Shown: positions 27,531-35,987, counted from the first letter of the stretch. The stretch: 64,000 nucleotides of DNA from CBFFRJ01 sp963530515 (GCA_963530515.1 CAUSEC010000001.1:124001-188000), one strand, 5' to 3'. Notes: generated by a model not told the origin, from the sequence alone. Translations and numbers: made by a program.

Positions 27531-28307
27531 ATGAAAACTGTTTATCTGAGTTTTTTTGGCCTCATTTTGCTCGCTATTCTTGTGGGGCTTGCACTGTCCT
27601 TGTACCAGCGGGAATCGCTCACGCAGGAAGGATGGTGGTCAGCCCGGCGTGATTCCGCAGGCCTGGCACCGGATGCCCGGCAGAATGCCCGTGAGGCGAT
27701 TGTTCAGGTTTATGCCGCGCCAACGTGGGGATGGAAGGGGGTGGTGGCAGTACACCCGTGGATTATCTACAAACATGCCGGGGAGACGGAATATAACCGC
27801 TATGAAGTCATTAGCTGGGGCGCGGGAGAAAAAGTCCGACGCAATCGTAACCCGCCTGATGGCTACTGGTATGGTTCAACACCTCGACTGCTGGTGGAGC
27901 ATCGTGGACCAGCGGCGGCTACAATGATCCCGCAAATTGAAGCCGCTATTGCCTCTTACCCCTGGCCTGAGACCTATCACGCGTGGCCTGGCCCGAACAG
28001 CAACACCTTTATCGCCCACATTGGGCGCGAAGTGCCTGCGCTGAAGCTCGACATGCCCGCCAATGCAGTAGGCAAAGATTACCGCTCGTTGCTCAATCCC
28101 ATCGGGCTGCCGCCGTCAGGACGAGGGATACAAGTTTCTCTGTTAGGCATTGCTGGCATTACCCTGGGGGCGCAAGAGGGCGTCGAACTCAACGTGCTGG
28201 GGCTGAACATGGGCGTGGGCTTCTCGCCGGTGCGTCTGCGCTTGCCGTTTGTTGGCGGGCCGGGGCGCGATAATATGCAAAAGAACGCAGCACAAACATC
28301 TGACTGA
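27531..28307 (+). CDS. DUF3750 family protein
   Basis: This 258-aa protein matches the DUF3750 pattern: one N-terminal membrane anchor (VYLSFFGLILLAILVGLAL), then ARNAREAIVQVYAA-like APTWGWKGVVAVHPWIIYK, YNRYEVISWG, a WPGPNSNTFIAHIGREVP core and a C-terminal IQVSLLGIAGITLGAQEGVELNVLGLNMG. The WPGPNSNTF motif resembles the Asn-Thr core of DUF4105-type envelope proteins, so a periplasmic or membrane role is likely; the reaction is not known. ATG at 27531 is preferred, but a GTG 12 bases upstream is possible and would lengthen the protein by four residues. No related gene adjoins. Confidence 0.82.
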   Translation: MKTVYLSFFGLILLAILVGLALSLYQRESLTQEGWWSARRDSAGLAPDARQNAREAIVQVYAAPTWGWKGVVAVHPWIIYKHAGETEYNRYEVISWGAGEKVRRNRNPPDGYWYGSTPRLLVEHRGPAAATMIPQIEAAIASYPWPETYHAWPGPNSNTFIAHIGREVPALKLDMPANAVGKDYRSLLNPIGLPPSGRGIQVSLLGIAGITLGAQEGVELNVLGLNMGVGFSPVRLRLPFVGGPGRDNMQKNAAQTSD

Positions 28308-28423
28308 CATTTTTTGCCATCCGCGCTCAGCGTTGCCAGCGAAAATCACTCAAAAAAACTACGGTTTAACAAAACGTTGCCGATAACAGTCCCTGCAAAC
28401 TCTCTGCTCAGGGAAATACAGAA

Positions 28424-29242
28424 ATGAATCTGGCAACCTATCTTGGCAAACAGGTACTCGGGATCCTCGCGGGCTATCAGCAGGACAACGTGGTTATCCA
28501 CGTCTGCGGCGTGTTTATTCAGGCCGATAACAGCCTGAAGGTGTACTTCCCGAAAGGGCATGCACTTTCTGTCGGGGATTTAGTGACCCTGCACCTGGAT
28601 AATCGCACCGGCGTTGATGAGTTCGATGCCGAAATCAGCGTTTACCGCGCATCGTACAAAGGGCGCATCATCAGCCAGGAAGAGGACTGGGTGGTCATCG
28701 CCCCTCGTGAGTGCCAGTTGATTCATGGGATGAACGTCGTACTTGAGATCCGTGAAGAGGGTTATCAGTTCCCGGGTGATGACAGGCCTGAACTGCCCGT
28801 GCCATTGACCGCGCTGCAGACCATGCCACCGGCGGAATCAAAAGATGCGGTCAATAAAGTGGGCGTGCTGATTACGATGGCGAACGAGCAGCCGCACACC
28901 ACGGTGCTGGCGTTCCTGTCGACCGTCGACGACGACATTTTCCTGATTACCTTCCCCGCCATGTTCAAATCCAAACTGCTCAAGCGTAATCCTCATTGCT
29001 TTTTTGCCATGGATGAGCGCGCGCACTATACCTTCGAGCGGGCGATTGAATGGAACTACACCATTGTGGAAGGGGAGGCGTTTCTCGTGCCATCGGGAAG
29101 CCCGCTCTATGAGACTATCCGCGAAGAATTTATCCGTAAAAATCCGTGGGAGATGGGCTTCTTCCTGCAGGATGATGTGGAGATGTACCACATTAAACGC
29201 CGACAGCTTGTCTGTTCCGGGTCGAGAGGGGCAGTGCGTTAA
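28424..29242 (+). CDS. FMN-binding split-barrel (pyridoxamine oxidase-like) protein
   Basis: A 272-aa two-part protein. The first ~135 residues form a beta-rich domain (AEISVYRASYKGRIISQEEDWVVIAPR) of a kind also seen in PilZ-like folds. From about residue 145 a split-barrel flavin-binding domain is recognisable: VGVLITMANEQPHTTVLAFLSTVDDD, FKSKLLKRNPHCFFAMDERAHYTFERAIEWNYTIVEGEA and ending EMYHIKRRQLVC. It belongs to the pyridoxamine 5'-phosphate oxidase superfamily, but not to PdxH proper; substrate unknown. AGGGAA precedes the ATG. It is followed by a terminator hairpin that faces the opposite operon. Confidence 0.78.
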   Translation: MNLATYLGKQVLGILAGYQQDNVVIHVCGVFIQADNSLKVYFPKGHALSVGDLVTLHLDNRTGVDEFDAEISVYRASYKGRIISQEEDWVVIAPRECQLIHGMNVVLEIREEGYQFPGDDRPELPVPLTALQTMPPAESKDAVNKVGVLITMANEQPHTTVLAFLSTVDDDIFLITFPAMFKSKLLKRNPHCFFAMDERAHYTFERAIEWNYTIVEGEAFLVPSGSPLYETIREEFIRKNPWEMGFFLQDDVEMYHIKRRQLVCSGSRGAVR

Positions 29243-29261
29243 TTATTGATTCTGAGCGTGC

Positions 29262-29291
29262 AAAAAAAGGGCTGCGTGTGTCATGCAGCCC
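29262..29291 (-). terminator. Terminator at the end of the SDR operon
   Basis: On the minus strand GGGCTGC-ATGACACAC-GCAGCCC is followed by seven T. It lies 20 bases beyond the SDR stop and ends the 33.0-29.3 kb transcription unit. Confidence 0.85.
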
Positions 29292-29311
29292 ATTGAGCGT
29301 GTCGAAGCCTT

Positions 29312-30067
29312 TCAGCCACGTCCTACGAACGGCATCGTGGTCGCCATCACGGTAATGAACTGCACGTTGGTATCCAGCGGCACGCCAGCCATGTACACCA
29401 CGCTGTTGGCCACCTGCGAAACGTCCATCATCGCCTCCACCACCACTTCACCATTCGCCTGCTTCACGCCTTTTGCCATGCGCTGCGACAGCTCAGTATG
29501 GGCATTGCCGATGTCAATCTGACCACAGGCGATGCCGTATTTGCGCCCGTCCAGCGAAATGCTCTTGGTCAGTCCGGTCACGCCGTGTTTCGTTGCCGTG
29601 TAGGCGGCAGAATCCGGTCTCGGCGCATGGGCCGAAATAGAGCCGTTATTAATGATGCGGCCACCCTGCGGAGATTGCTCCTTCATCAGGCGGAAAGCCC
29701 CCTGCGCGCAGAGGAACATGCCCGTCAGGTTTACATCCACCACGGAACGCCATTTTTCAATGCTCAGCTCCTCGAAAGGGATCCCCGGGAAATTGGTGCC
29801 CGCATTGTTGAACAGCACGTCCAGGTGGCCGCATTTTTCTTTAATGCGCGCGAACAGGGTCGCCACGGATTCCGGGTCGGTGACGTCGGTCGGCACCACC
29901 ATCGATTGCTCACTGCCGCCCAGGGCGGACACGGTTTCCAGTAAAGGCTCCAGTCGACGGCCAACCAGCACAACAAAATAGCCCGCGTGGGATAACGCGA
30001 TGGCCGTGGCTCTGCCGATCCCGCTGCCTGCGCCGGTGACCAGCGCGATTTTTGTTGAAGCGAACAT
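29312..30067 (-). CDS. Short-chain dehydrogenase/reductase (SDR)
   Basis: This 251-aa classical SDR has the NAD(P) motif TGAGSGIGRATAIAL (about residues 11-25), NNAG at about residue 88, Ser in GSISAHAPRPDSAAYTATKHG, with the catalytic Tyr-x-x-x-Lys in AAYTATKHG. It is the last gene of a minus-strand group with a D-2-hydroxyacid dehydrogenase, a VOC protein and an MFS transporter. That setting suggests oxidation of a hydroxyl group on a carboxylic acid, but the substrate cannot be read from sequence. ATG follows AAGGAAG. Confidence 0.88.
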   Translation of the reverse strand: MFASTKIALVTGAGSGIGRATAIALSHAGYFVVLVGRRLEPLLETVSALGGSEQSMVVPTDVTDPESVATLFARIKEKCGHLDVLFNNAGTNFPGIPFEELSIEKWRSVVDVNLTGMFLCAQGAFRLMKEQSPQGGRIINNGSISAHAPRPDSAAYTATKHGVTGLTKSISLDGRKYGIACGQIDIGNAHTELSQRMAKGVKQANGEVVVEAMMDVSQVANSVVYMAGVPLDTNVQFITVMATTMPFVGRG

Positions 30068-30126
30068 GGGACTTCCTTCTGCTTATCCAGTTATTCATTA
30101 AAAAGGGGGAAAATCAGACGCTGCAC

Positions 30127-31080
30127 TCAGCTGGTCAGGCTGGCATCCGGGCGCTGTCCGCTCAGGGCCTGAGCAAGGCTTGTCAGCACCATCTCGCCCA
30201 TGGCCGTACGGGTCTCAACCGTGGCGCTGGCGCGGTGCGCCTGCAGCACGACGTTATCCATGCCAAAGAGCGGTGCTGGCACGTTCGGCTCGTCGACGAA
30301 CACGTCCAGTCCGGCACCTTGAATGCGTCCGGCCACCAGTGCAGCCACCAAATCGGGTTCATTCACCAGTTTTCCACGGGCGATATTGACCAAAAAGCCG
30401 TTCTCACCGAGTGCATCAAGCACTGCCGCATTGACGATGCCTTCGGCTTTATCGGCAGATGCGGCGAGGATCAGGGCATCGCTCTGGCGTGCCAGCGCCT
30501 GCAGATCGGCAATGAACGGATAATCAAGATCGGTCATCGGCTGAAGGTCGGTATAGGCAATCGGGCAGCCAAATGCGGACGCACGGGCGGCAATGGCGCG
30601 ACCCACGCGGCCCATGCCGACGATGCCCACGCGCATGCCGCTGAAACGGCGGGAGAGGGGAATGGCACCCGGGTGAGGATTTTTCGCCCACTCACCGTTG
30701 CGCACCACGCGGTCGCCGGCGCAAATGCCGCGGCAGGTCGCAATCAGCAGGCCAATGGCCAAATCCGCCACATCCTCTGTCAAGGCGCCCAGGGTGGCGG
30801 TGACGTGAATCTTACGTTGACGGGCATAGTTCAGGTCGACCGCATCCACGCCGACGCCGTTGATGGCGACCACTTCCAGCGCAGGCAGTTTTTCCATCAA
30901 TGCATTGCTGATGCCAGTGTGCCCGCCAGAGACCACACCGCGAATGCTGTTGCCGTGCTCTTTAATAAAAGCGTCTTTATCGGCAATTTCAAAGTAGCGG
31001 TGAACGGTATACAGCGCGTTTAATTTCTCGCTAATAGCGGGAATAAGAATCGGGTTTAACTGCAGGATGCTGGGTTTCAT
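30127..31080 (-). CDS. D-2-hydroxyacid dehydrogenase (hydroxypyruvate/glyoxylate reductase-like)
   Basis: This 317-aa enzyme has the two-domain 2-hydroxyacid dehydrogenase fold. Visible are the Rossmann motif VGIVGMGRVGRAIAAR (about residues 143-158), NIARGKLVNEPDLVAAL with the catalytic Arg, the Glu in LDVFVDEPNVP and the His in VVLQAHRASATVET. All three catalytic residues are present, so activity is likely. It would reduce a 2-oxoacid to a D-2-hydroxyacid or the reverse; its closest functional families are GhrB/hydroxypyruvate reductase and related sugar-acid reductases. It lies about 60 bases upstream of the SDR and 70 downstream of the VOC gene on the same strand. Confidence 0.88.
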   Translation of the reverse strand: MKPSILQLNPILIPAISEKLNALYTVHRYFEIADKDAFIKEHGNSIRGVVSGGHTGISNALMEKLPALEVVAINGVGVDAVDLNYARQRKIHVTATLGALTEDVADLAIGLLIATCRGICAGDRVVRNGEWAKNPHPGAIPLSRRFSGMRVGIVGMGRVGRAIAARASAFGCPIAYTDLQPMTDLDYPFIADLQALARQSDALILAASADKAEGIVNAAVLDALGENGFLVNIARGKLVNEPDLVAALVAGRIQGAGLDVFVDEPNVPAPLFGMDNVVLQAHRASATVETRTAMGEMVLTSLAQALSGQRPDASLTS

Positions 31081-31153
31081 AACGTTATATCCATAGTTGC
31101 GGCCAATAAATGGCTAGCGAATTCTTCATTCTTACCAAATCGAGTGAAGCCGG

Positions 31154-31531
31154 TTAACTCAGGCGTCTTTCCAGTATTTCAATGGAAATATTCTGTGGCC
31201 CGCGAATAAAGCAGCCGCGCACGCCGGGGCGAATCGTTATCGGCTCCTGGGTGAACACCACGCCTTTGCTTTTTAATTCGGCGGCGATTTCATCCAGGTT
31301 GTCGACCGTCAGACCGAAATGATCAAGGCCCTGGTAAGGTGGAAGCGGGGGCGGTGCCACACCGTCACCGTCCGTGACCGGGGCAATAAAGATGTTGATT
31401 CCTGCCAGGCGGATATCCACTTTGCCCGGTTTACGAATGATTTCTGCATTCAGGCAGCGCGCGAACCAGGCTGCGGTTTCTTCAGGATCCGGACTGCGTA
31501 ACTGCAAGTGATCCCATGTGTATTTAGACAC
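31154..31531 (-). CDS. VOC (glyoxalase/dioxygenase) superfamily protein
   Basis: This 125-aa protein is a single VOC domain: WDHLQLRSPDPEETAAWF at the start and LDHFGLTVDNLDEIAAELKSKG in the second half, ending ISIEILERR. The two His (WDH, LDH) and the Glu (SIEIL) are in the usual metal-binding positions. Function ranges from lyase to epimerase to dioxygenase, so no reaction is claimed. A GTG start at 31531 is chosen since AGAGAGG stands nine bases upstream and the family begins there; the longer frame to 31588 adds a poor-quality N-terminus. Same-strand neighbour of the hydroxyacid dehydrogenase and the MFS transporter. Confidence 0.83.
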   Translation of the reverse strand: MSKYTWDHLQLRSPDPEETAAWFARCLNAEIIRKPGKVDIRLAGINIFIAPVTDGDGVAPPPLPPYQGLDHFGLTVDNLDEIAAELKSKGVVFTQEPITIRPGVRGCFIRGPQNISIEILERRLS

Positions 31532-31621
31532 TGATGTACCTCTCTTGTGATAATGCCAGCCTGAACCGCCAGCCTTCGATTGATGCACGTGAAGGCGGCT
31601 CAGACCGGGTCTTAATGCGTA

Positions 31622-32950
31622 TTAATCCATTTCAATTCGAGACAACGGCCCCAGTAGGAAGGAATAAGCAAATGCGCCAATCAAACACATAATCCCCATC
31701 ATATTGAGCGCCCAGAAGAACTGGCCGGTCGCATGGAGAATATAACCAATCATTATTGGCGTCGTGACGCCGGCAATATTGGCAGCAAGGCTGGTAATAC
31801 TGCTGGTTAATCCAATGAACTGGCGCGGCGCTATTTCAGAAACTGCGGCCCAGGACGATGAACCTACCCCCTGCGCGAAGAATGAAATCGTCAAAATAAC
31901 GATGATCAGCTCATTCGAGGTCACAAAGTTAACTAACAGAATGGAGGAGCCCAGCAGTGTGCCAATAATCAACGGCGCTTTACGGGCAACGGACATCGAA
32001 TAGCCACGGCGAATAAAGAAATCTGAGAAAAATCCAGCCAGCAATATCCCGGCGGTGGCACCGAGGAAAGGCAGTGCCTGGAAAATACCGACTTTAATCA
32101 TCGTCATCTGACGTTCTTCAACCAGATAAGTCATAAACCAGGTGGTAAAGAAGACCAGAATCGCGTTGTTACAGAATTTCCCCAGGCAAATAGCCAGAAT
32201 CTGGCGATGTTTCAGCAACCTGAGGGCATTTTTCCAGTCAAAACGATCGCGCTCTTTTTTACCGACAAGACCGCCGCCTTCCTGAATATGTTTTAATTCC
32301 GCTTCATTAACTGCACGGTGATTTAACGGATCACGATACCAGATGTACCACAAAATACCGAACAGCACGCCCGCGCCGCCGGTTAAATAAAAGGCTGAGC
32401 GCCAGCCAAAACCGTTGGCAATCCACAGCAGCAGACCCGTGAATAACGGCGTGCCGATATATTGCCCCATCACGTACACGCTGGTGGCAAAACCACGCTC
32501 GGTGGTGGGAAACCACATGGTGACGGCGCGTGCGTTAGACGGGAAAGCGGGCGCTTCAAGCGCACCAATCGCCAGTCGGGAGCCGAACAGCATGTTAAAG
32601 CCACTGGCGACGCCTTGCGTCATGGTTGCCAGTGACCAGGTAATCAATGAGAAGGCATACGCAATACGTGACCCCAATACGTCGGCAATAATGCCGCCAG
32701 GGATAAGCGCAATCGCATAGGTCAGGCCAAATGCCGCAAATATTTGCCCCATCTGGACTTTATCCAGCGCCAGATCTTTGCTGATAAACGGGGCCAGAAT
32801 CCCCAGGCTTGATCTGTCGACAAAGTTGATAATTGTCGCCAGCAAAATCAGCCCCAGCATGTAATAGCGAATACGCGTGGCCTTTTTTTGTGGAACTACT
32901 CTGGCATCTATCGATGCCTCGGTAAGTTCTTGTTGTTGCATATGGTTCAT
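31622..32950 (-). CDS. MFS transporter of the anion:cation symporter (ACS) type
   Basis: This 442-aa protein has twelve hydrophobic helices and an ACS-family N-terminus: YYMLGLILLATIINFVDRSSLGILAPFISKDLALDKVQMGQIFAAFGLTYAIALIPGG (the ATINxxDR motif is visible at about residue 40). Its C-terminal part VSEIAPRQFIGLTSSITSLAANIAGVTTPIMIGYIL matches sugar-acid/dicarboxylate transporters such as those for glucarate and galactarate. It is the first gene of the minus-strand group that continues with the VOC, dehydrogenase and SDR genes, so it probably imports the acid they process. AAGGACG precedes the ATG. The shared upstream region with the binding-protein gene carries palindromic elements. Confidence 0.9.
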   Translation of the reverse strand: MNHMQQQELTEASIDARVVPQKKATRIRYYMLGLILLATIINFVDRSSLGILAPFISKDLALDKVQMGQIFAAFGLTYAIALIPGGIIADVLGSRIAYAFSLITWSLATMTQGVASGFNMLFGSRLAIGALEAPAFPSNARAVTMWFPTTERGFATSVYVMGQYIGTPLFTGLLLWIANGFGWRSAFYLTGGAGVLFGILWYIWYRDPLNHRAVNEAELKHIQEGGGLVGKKERDRFDWKNALRLLKHRQILAICLGKFCNNAILVFFTTWFMTYLVEERQMTMIKVGIFQALPFLGATAGILLAGFFSDFFIRRGYSMSVARKAPLIIGTLLGSSILLVNFVTSNELIIVILTISFFAQGVGSSSWAAVSEIAPRQFIGLTSSITSLAANIAGVTTPIMIGYILHATGQFFWALNMMGIMCLIGAFAYSFLLGPLSRIEMD

Positions 32951-33254
32951 ATTTTTCGTCCTTCGTGGATTTGTAGGTATACGTTATATTTGCCAACTCG
33001 TTTTTTATGGCTGGCAATTATTTTGTAGGATGTCTTCTCGACCAGGTGCCCATAGATTTTTGTGAGCGACGGTTCTTTTAATAAAAAAAGCAATGCGTTT
33101 CCTTGACGGATAATTAAACCCGTGCAAACACCCTTTATTTTTTATGTCGATCCCGCTGCGTGCTATTAGTGCAATTCTTACTGGGCATCAATTTGTCAGG
33201 CTTCACTGCATAAGACGATTGATAAGGATGACGGTAAAATAACGAATTGTCAGG

Positions 33255-33278
33255 ATCAATCTTGATTAAAATAATCAA
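33255..33278. promoter_or_regulatory. Palindromic operator candidate, distal copy
   Basis: ATCAATCTTGATT (33255-33267) is a palindrome of ATCAA/TTGAT arms around a 2-bp centre; it overlaps a second palindrome, TTGATT-AAAAT-AATCAA (33262-33278). The 13-mer recurs exactly at 33480. Confidence 0.5.
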
Positions 33279-33479
33279 TGCTAATCTGTCCTTCGGCAGT
33301 TAAGTAGTGTGACGAGATAGCAAAAGATCGAACGAGTTTATTGACAGATGCAAATAAAAGGAGGGCAAAAAAGCCTGTCGCAAGCCAAACGGCGGCGAAG
33401 AGGGCGCAGAGGCGATCAGAATTTCACCGCTTATGCCCAATCGGCGTTTTTGCGATCTGTCTATCAGTTGATTTTCTTA

Positions 33480-33492
33480 ATCAATCTTGATT
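33480..33492. promoter_or_regulatory. Palindromic operator candidate, proximal copy
   Basis: A second exact copy of ATCAATCTTGATT, 225 bases from the first and about 150 bases upstream of the chosen start of the binding-protein gene. Two copies in one divergent promoter suggest a dimeric regulator and possibly looping. Confidence 0.5.
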
Positions 33493-33640
33493 GGTAAAAA
33501 TCGCAACTATAGAGTTGCCGGATTCGGTTCGATTAACCCTGTTTCGGGTACTGGTTTACCTCAGACGGCCGTTAAATTCTTATTACGACAGGAAGCCAAT
33601 GCGCGACCGAGTGCGCAAGGGCACATGGGAGGGTACAGGA

Positions 33641-34624
33641 ATGGCATTTTCATCCGCCGCAGACGTTGGCAATCCATCCACCGCCAGCAATGCGCGGCAT
33701 TTCAGACTGGGCTTTGAGGGCTCAATGACGAGTTCTCAGGGCATCGGTGTGCAGGAGATGGTCCGCGTGGCCGGGCAGTTGTCAGAAGGGCGTTTGACGT
33801 TCGAGCTTTTTCCCGCCGCCACGCTGGGCAATGGCCCGCAAATGGTCGACATGGTGCAGCAGGGCAAGCTGGAGATTTTTTTGGGCGGTGCGGGTTACTT
33901 CGCCTCACTCGACGGTCGAATCAATGTGTTCGACATTCCCTACCTTTTTGAAAACGTCAACCAGGCCTACCGCGTGATGGACAGCGCCTTCGGTCGCGAA
34001 ATGCTGGACGTGCTCGACAGGCATGCGCTCAAAGGGCTGAGTTTCTGGGAAAACGGCATCCGCTCCTTCACCAATAACGTGAAACCCATTTATCACCCGG
34101 ATGATTTAAAAGGACTGAAAATACGCACCATGCCGGGCAATCAGGTGCATGAAACCCTGTGGCAGCAGGCGGGGCTGGAAACCACACCTCTCCCGTCAGG
34201 CGTTATCTACGCGGCTATTCAGGAAGGGAAAATCAACAGCCAGGAACACCCGATCTCCGTTATCTACGCCCGAAAATTCTTTGAAGTGCAGACGTATCTG
34301 TCATTGACCCGCCATATGTATGGCCCGCTCATTCAGGTCATCAACCGCGACCTCTTCAACGCGCTGGATAAGCGGGATCAGGATATCTTACTGCGCGCCT
34401 CATATGCCGGTGCGGTGGCTACCCGCCAGTTCTCTAATGAAAATGAAGCGGCGTTCCTTGAAGAGATGAAGCAGGCGGGATTACAGGTTAACGATGTAGA
34501 GCCTGATGCATTCAGACGCGCCATGAGACCGGCTATCGAACGCGATTTCACCGAGAAAAACGGCGATCTGTGGCTTAACAAAATCAACGCCATACTTGTC
34601 AGTGACACCTCAGAAGTGCTGTAG
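33641..34624 (+). CDS. TRAP-type (DctP family) solute-binding protein without signal peptide
   Basis: The fold is that of TRAP transporter substrate-binding proteins: GVQEMVRVAGQLSEGRLTFELFPAATLG, DIPYLFENVNQAYRVMDS, GLSFWENGIRSFTNNVKP, DDLKGLKIRTMPGNQVHET, and the helix end WLNKINAI. The conserved Arg in KIRTMP, which binds the carboxylate of the ligand, is present. Two things are odd: no TRAP permease genes (dctQ/dctM) are nearby, and neither the chosen start (MAFSSAADVG, after GGAGG) nor the longer in-frame start at 33491 provides a secretion signal. As read it is a 327-aa cytoplasmic protein that could sense rather than transport. A frameshifted or lost signal is the alternative. It is 25 bases upstream of the HTH-citrate synthase gene. 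Confidence 0.8.
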   Translation: MAFSSAADVGNPSTASNARHFRLGFEGSMTSSQGIGVQEMVRVAGQLSEGRLTFELFPAATLGNGPQMVDMVQQGKLEIFLGGAGYFASLDGRINVFDIPYLFENVNQAYRVMDSAFGREMLDVLDRHALKGLSFWENGIRSFTNNVKPIYHPDDLKGLKIRTMPGNQVHETLWQQAGLETTPLPSGVIYAAIQEGKINSQEHPISVIYARKFFEVQTYLSLTRHMYGPLIQVINRDLFNALDKRDQDILLRASYAGAVATRQFSNENEAAFLEEMKQAGLQVNDVEPDAFRRAMRPAIERDFTEKNGDLWLNKINAILVSDTSEVL

Positions 34625-34649
34625 TCAAACGAAGTAAAAGGAAAGTGCA

Positions 34650-35903
34650 GTGCGTTTTCCAACGAAAGCCCGCTGCACGTCCTTCTCAGAAAGCTATCCG
34701 GACGTACTCATGCAACCAAAGACGAAGCTAACACCCTGGCTCACGCTGGATGAGGTTCAGGAATATCTCGGCGTACGGGCGCAAACCATTTATGCCTACG
34801 TTAGCCGGGGACTGATCGCCTCTCATCCGGATCCGCAAAACACCCGGCGCAGCCTGTACAGCGCGGAAAACATTCAGAGCCTGAAGCAGAAAAAACAGCA
34901 GGGACGTAAGCGAGAAACCCTCGCAGTCAACACCCTCTTTGGCACCGAACCCAGCATTCCCACCGCCATTTCCACCTTTGCAAAAGGCCATTTGTACTAC
35001 CGGGGCAAGGACGTGATTGCCTTTGCGGAAACGGCGACCCTGGAAGAGACGGCGCGCCTGCTCTGGGGTGCGGACATGATCAGCGGTTTTTCAGTCCCGA
35101 CCCGTGACTATCCGCACGCAGCCCCCGAGCGCTCTCATGCTTTTATTGCCCTTGCTACCGCCACGGCGACCGGCCATTCAACCCACGGCCGCACCGCCAG
35201 AGTGCTGCATGCGGAAGCCGCAACGCTGGTGGGCCATCTGGCCGCGACCTTCGGTGCGGAAAATCACCCAGAGATGTTGATTCACCAACGGCTGGCGCTG
35301 GGCTGGGGCGTAAAAGAAGAGGTGGCGGATATTTTGCGCCGGGCGATGGTGCTACTGGCTGACCACGAACTCACCAGTTCAGCCTTTGCCGCCAGAATTG
35401 CCGCCTCTAACGGGGCGTCGCTGCCCGCCTGCCTGCTCACCGGGCTGGCGACATTTACCGGGCCGCTGCACGGGGACGCCACGCCCCGCGTGAAAGCGCT
35501 GTTTGAGGAGGTGGAGCGCGCGAGTGCGGACCAGGTGGTGAATCGTTACCTCTCCTCGGCGCTCCCCATTCCGGGCTTCGGTCATCACCTCTACCCGGAC
35601 GGCGATCCGCGTGCGGTGGCGCTGCTGGCCCGCTTCGACCCGCCGGAAGAGATTGCCAAATTCATTGAAAAAGTGATCACCCTGACCGGATTACTGCCCA
35701 ATATTGATGTGGTGCTCGCCGCCCTGGTCGCCCGTTACCGCCTGCTCGGCGATGCGGCATTTGCCCTCTTTTCGATTGCCCGCAGTGTGGGATTACTGGC
35801 CCATACCATGGAAGAGATCAACACCGGTAAAGTCATTCGCCCGCGTGGCCGCTATATCGGGCCAGAATTAGAACTGCCTGTCAGTACTTCAACGTCAAAA
35901 TAA
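34650..35903 (+). CDS. Citrate synthase family protein with N-terminal HTH domain
   Basis: This 417-aa protein joins a MerR/excisionase-like helix-turn-helix (WLTLDEVQEYLGVRAQTIYAYVSRGLIASHPDPQN, residues about 30-65) to a complete citrate synthase domain. In the latter, the catalytic residues are in place: His in GPLHGDATPR (about 273), His in GFGHHLYPDGDPRA (about 310) and Asp in PNIDVVLAAL (about 353). Active CS catalysis is therefore possible, though the classical GHR triplet is GHH here. Start at GTG 34650 after AAGGAAAG is chosen; ATG at 34710 is an alternative that trims 20 residues but keeps the HTH. It is co-transcribed with the leaderless DctP gene. It may be enzyme, regulator or both. 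Confidence 0.85.
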   Translation: MRFPTKARCTSFSESYPDVLMQPKTKLTPWLTLDEVQEYLGVRAQTIYAYVSRGLIASHPDPQNTRRSLYSAENIQSLKQKKQQGRKRETLAVNTLFGTEPSIPTAISTFAKGHLYYRGKDVIAFAETATLEETARLLWGADMISGFSVPTRDYPHAAPERSHAFIALATATATGHSTHGRTARVLHAEAATLVGHLAATFGAENHPEMLIHQRLALGWGVKEEVADILRRAMVLLADHELTSSAFAARIAASNGASLPACLLTGLATFTGPLHGDATPRVKALFEEVERASADQVVNRYLSSALPIPGFGHHLYPDGDPRAVALLARFDPPEEIAKFIEKVITLTGLLPNIDVVLAALVARYRLLGDAAFALFSIARSVGLLAHTMEEINTGKVIRPRGRYIGPELELPVSTSTSK

Positions 35904-35962
35904 TAAAGATAACGATACGACTGGCATGAAAATAATCATGTCAGTCAGTGCGTTCATATCTG

Positions 35963-35987
35963 AATGTTGATTTAAATTATCAACATT
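35963..35987. repeat. Perfect 9-bp inverted repeat
   Basis: AATGTTGAT (35963-35971) and ATCAACATT (35979-35987) flank a 7-base AT centre. The arms contain GTTGAT/ATCAAC, related to the ATCAA/TTGAT arms upstream of the DctP-like gene. It could be an operator or a T-less terminator. Confidence 0.5.

Larger units (their letters stand above)
32951..33640. other. 690-base divergent intergenic region with operator-like palindromes
   Basis: This long gap lies between the divergent MFS gene and the leaderless binding-protein gene. It contains no convincing gene: the frame 33491-33640 is an in-frame extension of the binding protein without a ribosome site. Two identical 13-mers, ATCAATCTTGATT, occur at 33255 and 33480, and an extra palindrome follows the first. 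The left part is AT-rich and should hold the MFS promoter. Confidence 0.7.

Noticed and set aside
30052..31023. A 323-codon plus-strand frame opposite the D-2-hydroxyacid dehydrogenase gene
   Set aside because: His/Gln/Gly-rich shadow typical of GC-rich antisense frames; the minus strand encodes an enzyme with all catalytic residues.
33491..33640. Longer N-terminus of the DctP-like protein
   Set aside because: It overlaps the second operator-like repeat, lacks a ribosome site and does not form a signal peptide; GGAGG precedes the ATG at 33641.
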